Below are positions 1 through 9,736 of a stretch of DNA of 64,000 nucleotides, in pieces. Both the position numbers and the translations under genes were made by a program. Under the pieces are notes generated by a model. It saw only the letters and a program-made list of their open reading frames with translations, made no database searches and was not told where the DNA came from. The DNA comes from Acaryochloris sp. CCMEE 5410 (GTDB lineage: Bacteria > Cyanobacteriota > Cyanobacteriia > Thermosynechococcales > Thermosynechococcaceae). Each line of letters opens with the position of its first letter. Within the stretch, counting starts at the first letter, position 1. Where the stretch lies: contig NZ_AFEJ02000002.1 in NCBI RefSeq assembly GCF_000238775.2, forward strand, positions 1,473,501-1,537,500. The letters run 5' to 3'.

Positions 1-410
1 ACGGGTAAACAGCGGCCACAACCATAACATCGATCGGTCACGATGCCGGGACTGGGAAATGCGATCGCATCTGCAGGACAAACCTGCACACAGGGTTGAG
101 GGCAGTCAGACGGACATTGTTCAGGCTGGAGGGTCGCCTTGCGAAAATGCGGATCCTCACCCGCATTGAGGCTCACCATCAACAGGGGACGAGGATGGGT
201 AGGGGAGAGCTGGAGCGCGATTGCGATCCCATCTTCCGCGACAGCAATTACAGCTGGATCCGCCGCAACATCAATACAGTCGGCTCCTGCCAGGGTATAG
301 GCCAACACCAGATTGCGGACAGCGGGTAAATGCTGATAACTGGCTCCACAAATTAACTTGAACCAGGTGCCTTGAGCGAGGGACTGGAGAGGAGAAGCAA
401 AATCAATCAC
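1..410 (-). CDS. ldpA: LdpA-type iron-sulfur clock-input protein (N-terminal part)
   Basis: This open frame runs off the left edge, so only about 136 N-terminal residues are present. It starts at a GTG at 408-410. It reads an N-terminal stretch with GTWFKLICGASYQHLPAVRN and AGADCIDVAADPAVI, and then a ferredoxin-like cysteine cluster (CPSDCPQPCVQVCPADAI and CYGCGRC) near the cut end. In cyanobacteria LdpA is a redox-sensing Fe-S protein that feeds light and redox state into the circadian clock. The match is by remembered family motifs. The C-terminal half is outside the window. The gene reads leftward, 78 bp from the end of ndhN, in the same direction. Confidence 0.85.
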   Translation of the reverse strand, partial: MIDFASPLQSLAQGTWFKLICGASYQHLPAVRNLVLAYTLAGADCIDVAADPAVIAVAEDGIAIALQLSPTHPRPLLMVSLNAGEDPHFRKATLQPEQCPSDCPQPCVQVCPADAIAFPSPGIVTDRCYGCGRCLP

Positions 411-488
411 CCTAACAGCCTAATCTGAATTGATTAGTCCTGGGTTAACCTTTTGCCTTGTCTTAAGGGAGTCGGGATATACAGGTGT

Positions 489-944
489 CTAAGCTGCAGC
501 GACGATGTCGGAGAGGGGCTGCCATTCAAAAGTCCGCGCACCCCCTAGCTCAACCACTACCTTTAAGCGAGGCTCAGAGGCTGTAATGGCGCTAAGGTAG
601 GCCAGTTCTTGCTTCGCTAGTCGCTTCCCGTCATAAAGCCATAAGGCTAAGCCCTTAGCTTGGGGGGGCAAATTCTCTAATTGATAGGTAACGAAGGGGG
701 GCAAGAAATAAGTGCGAATTTGATTTTTGCCTAAATGAGGAGGGCGCACCCCATGGACATCGGTGAAGTAAGAGGCTAAATCCCCCATGCCTGGGGCTGA
801 CACAAATAATGTCAGGTAGCCCGTTGCCCGGAGTCGGCGCTTGTAGCGGCCTTCAAATCCGCCTTCAGACGGAACATAAATGCCAACAGCGCCCGATTGT
901 TCAATGGTGCGAATGAATTTTTTCCCGGTCGCAAGCAGTGGCAT
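489..944 (-). CDS. ndhN: NAD(P)H-quinone oxidoreductase subunit N
   Basis: This 151-residue protein matches NdhN, a small cyanobacteria/plastid-specific subunit of the peripheral arm of the NDH-1 complex, which serves cyclic electron flow around photosystem I and respiration. Recognisable stretches are EGGFEGRYKRRLRATGY, VHGVRPPHLGK, a YQLENLPPQAKGL segment and the C-terminal EPRLKVVVELGG. The length is usual for the family. It is upstream of ldpA on the same strand with a short gap, so the two could be co-transcribed. The start at 944 begins MPLLATGKKFIR, which agrees with family N-termini. Confidence 0.95.
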   Translation of the reverse strand: MPLLATGKKFIRTIEQSGAVGIYVPSEGGFEGRYKRRLRATGYLTLFVSAPGMGDLASYFTDVHGVRPPHLGKNQIRTYFLPPFVTYQLENLPPQAKGLALWLYDGKRLAKQELAYLSAITASEPRLKVVVELGGARTFEWQPLSDIVAAA

Positions 945-1336
945 AAGCAGAAATTTATCTTGAGTGTTGATGGACGCATAAATACTTACCCTAAACTTAC
1001 ACGAAATCCAGGGTTTCTGTTCACTTCTTCCCCATCAATTCAGCGATGGGAATCCGCGGGATTGGCTCAGTCCGATGTTGAGTCACCTCGATAGCGGGGA
1101 AAAACAGCCAAGAATCGTCCAAATTACCGCCATACCAGAGCCAATTAATAGGCTGCTATTCTTCCAGACTCCGGCATTCAGTATTTTCCCTGAGGATATT
1201 TGTAAAGATTTGTGAATAATTGATAAGTAATTGATAGATGTTGCTTGCCTTCTACCGATCTTCAGGGCAGGGGGGAGGTGGTGTCTTCCCCAAATAAAAG
1301 CACTTATTCATTTTAATGCGGAGATAAGCACTAGCA

Positions 1337-1645
1337 ATGATTTACGATGTAACGTTTCGAGATGAAACAACTGGGGAAGAGAATACCATTTGTGTCCCAG
1401 AGGATGAGTATATTTACGATGCAGCGGAGTTAGAAGGCCTAGAACTTCCCGCCTCTTGTCGGTCTGGATCTTGTATTACGTGTGTCGGCAAAGTTGTTGA
1501 TGGTGAAGTCGAGCATGATCGCTCTATTTTGAGCGATGCAGAAGAAGAAGCCGGTTTCATGCTGACCTGCTGTGCTTATGCTCGTTCCAACTGCACGATT
1601 TTAGTTAAGCAAGAAGATGAACTCTTAGATTTTGCTGCTGTGTAG
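1337..1645 (+). CDS. Plant-type [2Fe-2S] ferredoxin
   Basis: This 102-residue acidic protein has the ferredoxin beta-grasp signature. The cluster ligands are in CRSGSCITC (residues about 41-49), and the fourth Cys is in FMLTCCAYA near residue 79-80. It carries electrons, typically from photosystem I or for a specific reductase. The CxxxxCxxC spacing is intact. The extended acidic N-terminus and the C-terminal tail ending [10 protein letters not shown] differ a little from the main PetF, so a secondary ferredoxin isoform is likely. It stands alone, about 390 bp from the divergently oriented ndhN, with a GC-rich hairpin just after its stop. Confidence 0.9.
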   Translation: MIYDVTFRDETTGEENTICVPEDEYIYDAAELEGLELPASCRSGSCITCVGKVVDGEVEHDRSILSDAEEEAGFMLTCCAYARSNCTILVKQEDELLDFAAV

Positions 1646-1648
1646 TTT

Positions 1649-1663
1649 CCCGTCAGAGACGGG
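1649..1663 (+). terminator. Hairpin after the ferredoxin gene
   Basis: A perfect 6-bp stem, CCCGTC-AGA-GACGGG, begins 3 bp after the ferredoxin stop codon. No strong T-tract follows, so it is either a weak terminator or an mRNA 3'-end stabiliser. Confidence 0.4.
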
Positions 1664-1896
1664 CGTGTTGAAACTTTGTCAACGAAGTTCACTGTAGGGC
1701 TTGGGCCCTTTGGAAACGTGGACGCTCTGAGCAGCTCCCATCTTTGGCCTGATAATACAGTCTGGGTCGTACCCCTAAGGTCACCCACCATCCCTGGCTT
1801 CTAGATTGGAGAGGTTCTGTTTAGGGAATATGTTAGGGGTCGCTGGGTAAACTAAGGCTGCCCCATAGGATGATGCCGTTACCTTGAGAACAATTG

Positions 1897-4116
1897 ATGC
1901 AGCGTTCTGTCTTATCTCAATCTTGGCGTCAACGGTTACAGCCTCGGTCGCTCCCTCCTGAAGACTCCAGAGCGCTGCGTTTAGGAGTGCAAATCCTGGT
2001 CTGTGTGGGAATCCTGGCGACCGATTCGGCGACAGGGAGCTGGCACAGTTTATGGGCGATTCCATTGAGTTTGATGGGGGCCACCTGGAGTTGGCGACAG
2101 CGGCATCGTCGAAATATTGCCGCCAAATGCGGGATTGCCATTGGTATGATCCTCGTCTTGGTCGTCTTTCTCAACCGTTTAGCGGGCCAAGCGGGGGATT
2201 CGCGTATCCTGTTGACGGAGTTGCTGATTCAGGTGCAAATCCTGCATGCCTTTGACCTCCCCCGACGTAAAGATTTGGGGTACTCGGCGGTGATTGGCAT
2301 CATTTTAGTTGGAGTCGCAGCCACCGTCAGCGAAACCATGGTGTTTGGGGGATGGCTCTTACTGTTTATTGCTTGCGCCTTACCCGTTCTTATCCTCGAT
2401 TATCGATCCCGTCTAGGGTTGAAGCTGCTCAAACGTCGTTCGGTGAGCTTGCCCCCCGCCCAGATTGGCAGGATGCTAGTGGCCGTGGTGACCGTGGGAT
2501 TGGTCATTTTTGCTCTGCTGCCCCGCTTACCTGGATACCAGTTGAGAACGTTACCCGTGAGTGCGGCGATTGATATTCCGGGTAAGTTTGATGCCCAGCA
2601 AATTGTTAATCCTGGTTATGGTCAGGGAGATAGTGCCACTTGGGATGGCACAGGGCAAGACGGCGAAGATCTGGAGGGAGAGATTATCTTTGATGATCAG
2701 TTTTATTACGGGTTCAGTCAACGCATTAATCAAAATTTGCGAGGTGTCCTCAAACCGGAAATTGTGATGCGAGTGAGGTCCCAAGCTCCTGGGTTTTGGC
2801 GGGTCTTAGCCTTTGACGAATATACAGGTCAAGGCTGGCAGATGTCTCGCAATGATAAATCCGAAACCTTGAGCCGACCAGCGTGGTCCTATCGGTTTGT
2901 GGTGCCTCAACTCGGTCAGCGAGGCCGCACCAAAGAAGTGATTCAAACCTATTCCATCGTTTCTCGCTTTCCCAATCTGATTCCTGCCCTTAGTCAAGCC
3001 CGTGAAGTCTATTTCCCGACTCGTGAAATTGCTCAAGATCCAGAAGGGGGATTTCGGTCGCCTGTGCAGCTTCAGGATGGACTAACCTACTCGGTGATTT
3101 CAGATGTTCCGTATCGCGATCGCAAGCAGTTACGAAAAGCCTCCCGCCAGTATCCTCAATTTATTCGCCAGCATTATCTGCAAATCCCAGATGGCATTGC
3201 GTCTCAGATTAAAGAGCAGACCGAAGCCCTCTTAGAAAAAGCCAATCGTCCTCCCATTTCCGCTTATGAGAAAGCCCTGTATTTAGCGCAAAGCCTCAAA
3301 CAAACCTATTCACTGCAGCCTGATCTGCCGGTGCTTGAGGCAGAAGAAGATTTGGTGAGTGCCTTCCTATTCAGGTATCAAGGAGGCTATCCTGATCACT
3401 TCTCCACAGCCTTAACCATGATGTTACGCTCCATCGGCATCCCCGCACGCCTAGTCACGGGATTTGCCCCTGGGGAATTTAATGCGTTCACGGGGCTATA
3501 TGAAGTGAAAAATGTAGATGCCTTTGCGATGGCGGAGGTCTACATTCCCCAGTTTGGTTGGTTTACCTTTGATCCTATTCCCGGACATGACTTGGTTCCC
3601 CCGTCCGTAGATGACGACTACACCTTCTCGGTGTTGAAGACCTTATGGAACTGGGTAGCGGGTTGGTTACCCTCGCCGATGATGAATGGATTGACGGCAA
3701 TATTTGCCATGATCGGTGCAGGGTTGGCCCAAGCCTTAGGATTTTTTACAGGGGGTTGGCAAGGCTGGATGGCAGGACTACTGGTGCTGAGTGCTATCGC
3801 GGTACTCGGCTGGTTGGCTCCTCAAGGCTGGCAATGGTGGCGCTATCGGCGACGTCTGGCAACGTTGCCACCTATGGAAAAGCTATACCAGCGAATGCTG
3901 CATGTATTAGCGAATCGAGGTGTACCTAAACGCCCCCATGAAACGCCATTTGAATATACCCATCGTTTACATCAAAAAGGGGAAGGGGCAATCGCTGACC
4001 TCGTAACTGAGATTTCCCAGATTTATGTAAGTTGGCGATATGGCCATCAACCTTGTGACTTCAGTGACGTTCATCTCAGATTTCAAGCCCTCAGGGAAAA
4101 ATTGAGGTCGCAGTAG
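1897..4116 (+). CDS. TgpA-like membrane protein with degenerate transglutaminase core
   Basis: About 739 residues. The N-terminal quarter has several hydrophobic membrane segments (DUF3488/TgpA N-terminal type). A soluble transglutaminase-like core follows, then one more membrane segment (LGFFTGGWQGWMAGLLVLSA) and a C-terminal DUF4129-like helical tail (MEKLYQRMLHVLANRGVPKR). In the core, the place where the family normally has a catalytic Cys reads GGYPDHFSTALTMMLRSIG (Pro instead of Cys), and the usual HAWVEV histidine motif reads NVDAFAMAEVYIPQFGWF (Phe instead of His). The neighbouring IPARLVTGF and FDPIPG motifs are intact. It is therefore probably a non-catalytic, protein-binding or envelope-assembly relative. 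An in-frame TTG at 1894 is an alternative start. Confidence 0.8.
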   Translation: MQRSVLSQSWRQRLQPRSLPPEDSRALRLGVQILVCVGILATDSATGSWHSLWAIPLSLMGATWSWRQRHRRNIAAKCGIAIGMILVLVVFLNRLAGQAGDSRILLTELLIQVQILHAFDLPRRKDLGYSAVIGIILVGVAATVSETMVFGGWLLLFIACALPVLILDYRSRLGLKLLKRRSVSLPPAQIGRMLVAVVTVGLVIFALLPRLPGYQLRTLPVSAAIDIPGKFDAQQIVNPGYGQGDSATWDGTGQDGEDLEGEIIFDDQFYYGFSQRINQNLRGVLKPEIVMRVRSQAPGFWRVLAFDEYTGQGWQMSRNDKSETLSRPAWSYRFVVPQLGQRGRTKEVIQTYSIVSRFPNLIPALSQAREVYFPTREIAQDPEGGFRSPVQLQDGLTYSVISDVPYRDRKQLRKASRQYPQFIRQHYLQIPDGIASQIKEQTEALLEKANRPPISAYEKALYLAQSLKQTYSLQPDLPVLEAEEDLVSAFLFRYQGGYPDHFSTALTMMLRSIGIPARLVTGFAPGEFNAFTGLYEVKNVDAFAMAEVYIPQFGWFTFDPIPGHDLVPPSVDDDYTFSVLKTLWNWVAGWLPSPMMNGLTAIFAMIGAGLAQALGFFTGGWQGWMAGLLVLSAIAVLGWLAPQGWQWWRYRRRLATLPPMEKLYQRMLHVLANRGVPKRPHETPFEYTHRLHQKGEGAIADLVTEISQIYVSWRYGHQPCDFSDVHLRFQALREKLRSQ

Positions 4117-4448
4117 GTCTGCACACCTTAAATGAGCTGACAATGAGGCTACAAAATATTTTTGGTTTGCCTACTCTTTGAAGTTTTACTCAAAAGTAAA
4201 TTCTGATGGGTTTTTAGTCCATACTAATACTAAGAATCATCCGTATATTGCTGCTATTTGTTACCAAGAATTCGCTCCTAGAGCAAAAATACGTGATTTT
4301 ACGCATATGTTCTCAGGGTTAAACGGTCCATCCTAAGAATGAAGGCATGTACCTGAAAAAGTTGTTCTAGATCAAATCTGCCACTTGCCATCTTGCTGAG
4401 CTGGTAACTGCCAATGCTCTGACTATTAACTACCAAATCAGTTAGTTT
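4117..4448. other. Non-coding spacer upstream of the PatA-like gene
   Basis: These 332 bp between two plus-strand genes hold no convincing reading frame. The sequence is AT-rich and presumably carries the promoter of the downstream regulator. I see no clear terminator, repeat or RNA gene. Confidence 0.5.
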
Positions 4449-5594
4449 ATGACCTATACCTCCAGTCTTCCAACACCCACCCAACAGGACAAACCACAGG
4501 TCGCACCTGCCAAAGTGCTACAGAAAGTGATCTCTGAGCAACGGTCTGGCCGCATCACTATCACTGATTCTCGTGATCCGTCGATTAGCTGGCGGGTGTA
4601 TCTAGGCGGTGGGCAAATGCATTTTGCAGAGAGCACAATGGGACATGCCGAGCGATTACCCTACGTGCTCAAAAAGCAGCTACCCGACTTTAATTTATCT
4701 GAGCCTCTACCGAATAATACGTCAGAGTATTCCTATCTGTGCAAGTATTGGCAGGCCAATAATTTACCTCTTAATTTCTTCCGAAAACTGTTGGCTATTC
4801 TGACTCAAGAAGCCTTGATGCAGTTCTTAGCTCTCCCCCAAGGCTACTTAGAGTTTGAGCCCAATGTAGGGTTGGATCCACTGTTGCTATCTGCTCCGTT
4901 TCGGCAGCTGGTTTTACCGGTCCGTGATCAAATTAATCAATGGGCACAGCTGCAGGCTGTCATTGGTTCTCCCTTCCAGAAGCCCCGTTTGGAAGACCCC
5001 GATCAATTCCTAAAATTAGCTTGGAAGGAAAATGGCCAAGGGCGACACTTACAAAATATCGTCAATCTATTAGAACAAGACCTTTGCTTCTATGAGTTGG
5101 CCAACCAGGTAGATATGGATGTCTTGACGCTGGTGTCTGATTTAGCGCCGATGGTCCAAGCTGGAGCCATCAGTCTGCACCCGTATCGAGTGATCGAAGA
5201 GCAAGTTCGCCCCGTGGTTGCTTGTGTAGATGATAGTCAAACCATTCAACAATTTGTGAAACTGTCCCTAGAGGCAGAAGGCTTTGAAGTCCTGCAATTG
5301 ATGGATCCGAAACAGGCATTAACGGTCTTAATTGAGCAACAACCCAACGTCATTCTTATGGACATTGAAATGCCGAAGATGGATGGGTATGAGCTGTGTC
5401 GCATGGTTCGCCAAGTCGATATGCTCAAGGAAATCCCTGTTGTGATGTTGACAGGTCGAGAAGGTCTGATTGACCGGATGAGAGCCCGGATGTCTGGATG
5501 TACCGCCTATTTGACCAAGCCATTTAATCCTCAAGAATTATTAGCCTTGGTACAAAAATTGTCGGCTGAAGGCGCAGCCGTATCCCAGATGTAG
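4449..5594 (+). CDS. PatA-type response regulator (DUF4388-like plus receiver)
   Basis: A 381-residue two-part protein. Residues about 15-245 resemble the N-terminal effector half of PatA/PixG-type cyanobacterial regulators (opening VLQKVISEQRSGRITITDS, with a helical segment about residues 195-235). Residues about 255-370 are a CheY-like receiver with VACVDDSQTI (acidic pocket), the phospho-acceptor Asp in VILMDIEMPKMDGYE, VVMLTGREG and the Lys of AYLTKPF. Such proteins usually act with chemotaxis-like systems that control type IV pili and phototaxis, but no CheW/CheA/MCP genes are next to it, so it is an orphan here. It starts at an ATG with a weak ribosome-binding site. Confidence 0.85.
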   Translation: MTYTSSLPTPTQQDKPQVAPAKVLQKVISEQRSGRITITDSRDPSISWRVYLGGGQMHFAESTMGHAERLPYVLKKQLPDFNLSEPLPNNTSEYSYLCKYWQANNLPLNFFRKLLAILTQEALMQFLALPQGYLEFEPNVGLDPLLLSAPFRQLVLPVRDQINQWAQLQAVIGSPFQKPRLEDPDQFLKLAWKENGQGRHLQNIVNLLEQDLCFYELANQVDMDVLTLVSDLAPMVQAGAISLHPYRVIEEQVRPVVACVDDSQTIQQFVKLSLEAEGFEVLQLMDPKQALTVLIEQQPNVILMDIEMPKMDGYELCRMVRQVDMLKEIPVVMLTGREGLIDRMRARMSGCTAYLTKPFNPQELLALVQKLSAEGAAVSQM

Positions 5595-5762
5595 TGTTCA
5601 AGAGTTACTGTGTACAGTAATCGCTGCATCACAACCATTAGTGCAATCGCCCGACAGGGCTTATTACCAGCGAGTTCCTTTTCAGTGCGCGTTTCAAACT
5701 CTCTGATCGTCATTGTCTACGAGGGTAAGTAGACTGGAACCACAGTGATGGGTGAGGGTGCT

Positions 5763-6452
5763 ATGCAGCGTTTATGGTTTCAATTCTTGCTAGTGGGTTT
5801 ATGCCTTACGGCTTGTCAACTGCAAGCCAGCGAACTTCCTGCCACCACGCAACCGCCGGATCAGGGCAAAATTACAGCATTACAAACTGAATTTGAGCAA
5901 GAAATGAAAATGCAGCTTGCTCAAAAAGATCTTGATGACTATAGCTTTACGGAATTGTCTGATATTGCTTTGAGCGCTGCGAAGAAAGTGTATGGGGCTA
6001 ACCCACAGCTTATGAAGCAAAAAGCTTTGTTTGATTTGCAGCAGATGACAGTTTTAGACGCTCAAATCTTATCTGGTTACCAGGTCAAAGAATCCCTAAA
6101 CATTAGGGATTTGGAGAAGGGAATATCTGGCTTTTCCCCAGCGAAGTCTGAACAAGTCTTGGAAGACTTTCTCCCCCTCTTCTATGGTAAAACGCCGGGG
6201 GATGTGGCCCTCAGATTGAAGCAGATGATTTATTTGCGTCATACGGGGCCTAAGCAGGTGGGGCAACGAGCCATCATTAGCCAGTTTATTCCTGACCGGA
6301 CCTACCGGATTCAGGCCAGTGATCCACCGCAATTGGCAGTCAAAACCTTTGAGGAAGACATCTTCGTTATGACGGTTCAAGTCACGGAGTCGGGACTCAT
6401 CAAGCCTTTGCAAGTAAACTGGATGCAACCTAAAGAGGTATCCCAGAAATAG
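5763..6452 (+). CDS. Putative lipoprotein, function unknown
   Basis: About 229 residues from the ATG at 5763, which has GAGGGTG just upstream and begins directly with a signal peptide (MQRLWFQFLLVGLCLTAC). The LTAC lipobox predicts lipidation and membrane anchoring. The open frame extends upstream to a GTG at 5745, but that would add residues before the signal. The mature part is mostly helical and charged, with no motif I recognise. It lies tail to tail with the universal stress protein gene, 14 bp apart. Confidence 0.7.
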   Translation: MQRLWFQFLLVGLCLTACQLQASELPATTQPPDQGKITALQTEFEQEMKMQLAQKDLDDYSFTELSDIALSAAKKVYGANPQLMKQKALFDLQQMTVLDAQILSGYQVKESLNIRDLEKGISGFSPAKSEQVLEDFLPLFYGKTPGDVALRLKQMIYLRHTGPKQVGQRAIISQFIPDRTYRIQASDPPQLAVKTFEEDIFVMTVQVTESGLIKPLQVNWMQPKEVSQK

Positions 6453-6466
6453 CTAGCTCGACTAGA

Positions 6467-7021
6467 TTATTGCCAGCCCCCTAAATTGGACATAAGTTGT
6501 CGGTTGAGATGATCTGGGATGGAGTTTGGGGGAGGCGTCTCAGTTTCTCTACAAATCAGCACTGAACAGGGGGCATGATGCATGACGTAATTGCTGACAC
6601 TCCCTAATAACCATTCACTCAGACCGGCTCGTCCTCGACTCCCGAGCAAAATTAAGTCAGCCTGCCATTCCTTCGCCACTTCGCAAATGGTTTCACCAGG
6701 AGCGCCCTGTTTTTGGGTGGTTCTGACAGACACGCCTGCTAACCTTGCTTCTTCAGATTGGGCCTCCAGAATATCTTGGGCGGTATGGGCATATTGCTCC
6801 CACTGTTGCTGATAGACCTTAATTGAGGTGGCTGATAACCCTGGATAGTAATACATGCTAGGGAAGGACGTGGGGGCATCAGGGGCATCCTGGTCATCCA
6901 TGGATAGTACATGTAATAACATCAAATTCGCCTGGGTGGTGGCAGCTAAATCAAGGGCTTGATCAAAGACATCCAGAGCTGTTTCTGAATGGTCAAGGGC
7001 AACTAATATCTTGCGGAACAT
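6467..7021 (-). CDS. Universal stress protein (UspA family)
   Basis: A 184-residue single-domain Usp. It starts MFRKILVALDHSETA and ends with the nucleotide-binding signature G-2x-G-9x-G-S (GSRGRAGLSEWLLGSVSNYV) and CSVLICR, so it belongs to the ATP-binding subgroup. An insertion rich in Asp/Pro/Tyr (about residues 42-65) lengthens it slightly over the usual 140-160 residues. It starts only 38 bp after the ppsA stop on the same strand, so it is probably co-transcribed with ppsA, which fits a role in energy-limited conditions. Confidence 0.92.
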   Translation of the reverse strand: MFRKILVALDHSETALDVFDQALDLAATTQANLMLLHVLSMDDQDAPDAPTSFPSMYYYPGLSATSIKVYQQQWEQYAHTAQDILEAQSEEARLAGVSVRTTQKQGAPGETICEVAKEWQADLILLGSRGRAGLSEWLLGSVSNYVMHHAPCSVLICRETETPPPNSIPDHLNRQLMSNLGGWQ

Positions 7022-7059
7022 GATGAATACCTCCGAGGGGCGTGGAAAACGATATGAGA

Positions 7060-9510
7060 CTAGGACGGTTGAGACGATGACAGGTGCGTTTCAGCTTGGG
7101 CAATCGTGAACCTTGTTTTGAGCACTGAATCAGGATTGAGACTGATGGAGTCAATCCCTTGTTCAACGAGGAAATGGGCAAATTCTGGGTAATCGCTGGG
7201 GGCTTGGCCACAAATACCGACTTTGCAGTGATGGCGTTTGGCCTGGTCAATCACTTGACGAATCAGGGATTGCACACCTTCATGACGTTCATCAAAGAGG
7301 TGGGCGACTAAGGCTGAGTCTCGATCAATCCCTAGGGCTAATTGGGTGAGATCGTTGGAGCCAATGGAAAACCCATCAAAGATTTGGCTGAATTGATCCG
7401 CCAAAATGACGTTGCTGGGTACTTCACACATCACATAAACCTGGAGGCCATTTTCCCCCTGGACTAACCCAGCATTCGCCATTTCTGCAATAACTTTGCG
7501 GCCTTCTTCTGGTGTTCGGCAGAAGGGCACCATGGGGATCACGTTGGTTAAGCCCATCTCGTCTCGGACGATCTTGAGGGCTTTACATTCCAAACCAAAG
7601 GCTTCTCGAAACGTATCGTCGTAGTAACGAGATGCCCCCCGCCATCCCAGCATGGGATTTTCTTCCTGAGGTTCAAATTGCTGACCGCCGAGTAAGTTTG
7701 CATATTCATTACTCTTGAAATCAGACAGTCTGACAATGACAGGCTTGGGATAAAACGCAGCGGCAATAATGCCTACCCCATGGGTGAGCTGATCCACAAA
7801 GAAGTCTGGTTTGAAGGGATAGTGGCGAGTCAGGTGGGCAATTTCTTGTTGAGCTAACGGATCTTCCAGTTGATCGAAATGGATTAAGGCCAGGGGATGC
7901 GCTTTGATATGGTTGGCAATAATAAATTCCAAACGGGCGAGGCCCACGCCATCACAGGGCAGGGCTGCCAGTCTAAAGGCTTGGTCAGGATTTCCCACAT
8001 TGAGCAGGATTTTAGTTTGGGTGGTGGGGAGCTGTTCTAGTTGGGTTTCTTGAACGGTAAAGGACAGTAGCCCATCGTAAATATGGCCGACTTCCCCTTC
8101 ACAGCAGGCAACCGTGACCAGCCGACCGTTGGGGATCTGGTCGGTGGCATTGCCACAACCGACAATAGCAGGGATGCCCAATTCCCGAGCAATAATCGCG
8201 GCATGGCAGGTTCGCCCACCTTGGTTGGTAACAATGGCTGCTGCCTGCTTCATGATCGGTTCCCAATCGGGATCCGTTTTATGGGTGATTAAGACGTCCC
8301 CAGGCTGAAACGCACTGATTTGACTGACATGTTTAATGATTTGCCCCCGTCCCTGGCCAATCAATTCCCCTACGGCTCGACCGGTGCTCAGAACTGGCCC
8401 GGTTGTATCTAACTGATACGTCTTGAGCAGGGTGTCCGATTTTTGCGACTGTACTGTCTCCGGCCGGGCTTGGACGATATAGAGTTCCCCGGTGAATTCA
8501 TCTTGAGCCCATTCAATATCCATGGGGGTGTAGGTGCCCCGCACGGCAGAATAATGATCTTCAATTTTGCAAGCCCATTGGGCGAGGGTAAGAATTTCTG
8601 GGTTGGTGAGGGTGAATTTCTGGCGATCGCCTGCAGATACGGGCACATTTTTCGTGAGTTTACTGCCCTCTTGGTCGTAAACCATTTTGATCTCTTTACT
8701 GCCGAGTCGCTTAGATAGAATTGGCTGATAGCCCTGTTGGAGTGTTGGTTTAAACACCAAATATTCGTCTGGGTTCACGGCACCTTGGACCACGGTTTCC
8801 CCGAGCCCGTAGGCTGCCGTGATCAGGACTGCTTGATCAAATCCAGTTTCGGTATCGATGGAGAATATCACCCCAGCGGTGCCGGATCGCACCATTTGCT
8901 GGACCCCTACAGCTAGGGCCACTGTGAAGTGGTCAAACCCTTTTAAGGTGCGATAGGAAATCGCGCGATCGGTAAAGAGAGAGGCAAAACATTTATGACA
9001 GGCTTCTAAGACCCCGCGAAGGCCTTGGACATTGAGATAGGTTTCCTGTTGCCCCGCAAAGCTGGCATCCGGTAAATCCTCTGCAGTGGCGCTGGAGCGA
9101 ACGGCTACAGATAAGGATGACTGTTCACCACAGTGCTGACAGAGTCTGGAATACGCTTCACTGATAGCTAGTTCTAATCCGGGAGAAAAAGGAGTGGTCA
9201 GGATCAGTTCGCGGGCCTGCTGTGCTCGTGTGCGGAGTTGTGGAATATCTTCTACGTCTAACCCTTGTAAGAGCTGACGAAGGGGGGCTTCTAGTTGGGA
9301 TTGTTGCAGAAAGGTTCGATAGGCATGGGCTGTGGTGGCAAAGCCGGTGGGTACTTGGACACCTTGCGCTCCTAGCTGTTGGATCATCTCTCCTAAGGAG
9401 GCATTCTTGCCGCCAACCAGGGGAATGTCTGCAATGCCAACCTGATCAAACCAAAGAATGAAGGACTGATGTTTGGTTGTTGGCGGTTGTTGGGGAGAGA
9501 TAGGAAGCAT
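7060..9510 (-). CDS. ppsA: Phosphoenolpyruvate synthase
   Basis: An 816-residue enzyme that converts pyruvate, ATP and water to PEP, AMP and phosphate. The N-terminal ATP-binding (PPDK-N) domain covers about residues 15-365 (VGGKNASLGEMIQQL, AVRSSATAEDLPDASFAGQQ). The swivelling phosphohistidine domain has the catalytic His in GGRTCHAAIIARELGIPA (about residue 432). The C-terminal PEP/pyruvate barrel has MLGWRGASRY, FSIGSNDLTQLALG and the Cys-containing KVGICGQAPSDYPEF near the end. The length matches the family. It heads a likely two-gene unit with the universal stress protein downstream. A gap of about 225 bp separates it from the divergent RnfD-like gene. Confidence 0.95.
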   Translation of the reverse strand: MLPISPQQPPTTKHQSFILWFDQVGIADIPLVGGKNASLGEMIQQLGAQGVQVPTGFATTAHAYRTFLQQSQLEAPLRQLLQGLDVEDIPQLRTRAQQARELILTTPFSPGLELAISEAYSRLCQHCGEQSSLSVAVRSSATAEDLPDASFAGQQETYLNVQGLRGVLEACHKCFASLFTDRAISYRTLKGFDHFTVALAVGVQQMVRSGTAGVIFSIDTETGFDQAVLITAAYGLGETVVQGAVNPDEYLVFKPTLQQGYQPILSKRLGSKEIKMVYDQEGSKLTKNVPVSAGDRQKFTLTNPEILTLAQWACKIEDHYSAVRGTYTPMDIEWAQDEFTGELYIVQARPETVQSQKSDTLLKTYQLDTTGPVLSTGRAVGELIGQGRGQIIKHVSQISAFQPGDVLITHKTDPDWEPIMKQAAAIVTNQGGRTCHAAIIARELGIPAIVGCGNATDQIPNGRLVTVACCEGEVGHIYDGLLSFTVQETQLEQLPTTQTKILLNVGNPDQAFRLAALPCDGVGLARLEFIIANHIKAHPLALIHFDQLEDPLAQQEIAHLTRHYPFKPDFFVDQLTHGVGIIAAAFYPKPVIVRLSDFKSNEYANLLGGQQFEPQEENPMLGWRGASRYYDDTFREAFGLECKALKIVRDEMGLTNVIPMVPFCRTPEEGRKVIAEMANAGLVQGENGLQVYVMCEVPSNVILADQFSQIFDGFSIGSNDLTQLALGIDRDSALVAHLFDERHEGVQSLIRQVIDQAKRHHCKVGICGQAPSDYPEFAHFLVEQGIDSISLNPDSVLKTRFTIAQAETHLSSSQPS

Positions 9511-9736
9511 GGGGTCTAGGTCCCGCTCTCTGGTGAAGATCGGAATCAGAATATTTGTCTTCTTTATATCCCGCTAATTTGAGAAACTTGTGAGGATTTT
9601 CGAAGACCTCGTTCAAGGAATCTGAAGCCTCAGGCCTCCTGTAAACAGGCTTGGGCTGGTAACCATTTAGGTAACCGCTGACGTCTAAGTTAGAAGTTTG
9701 GGATAAATTGGGACCATTCCAGCCAGACGAGGGTCT

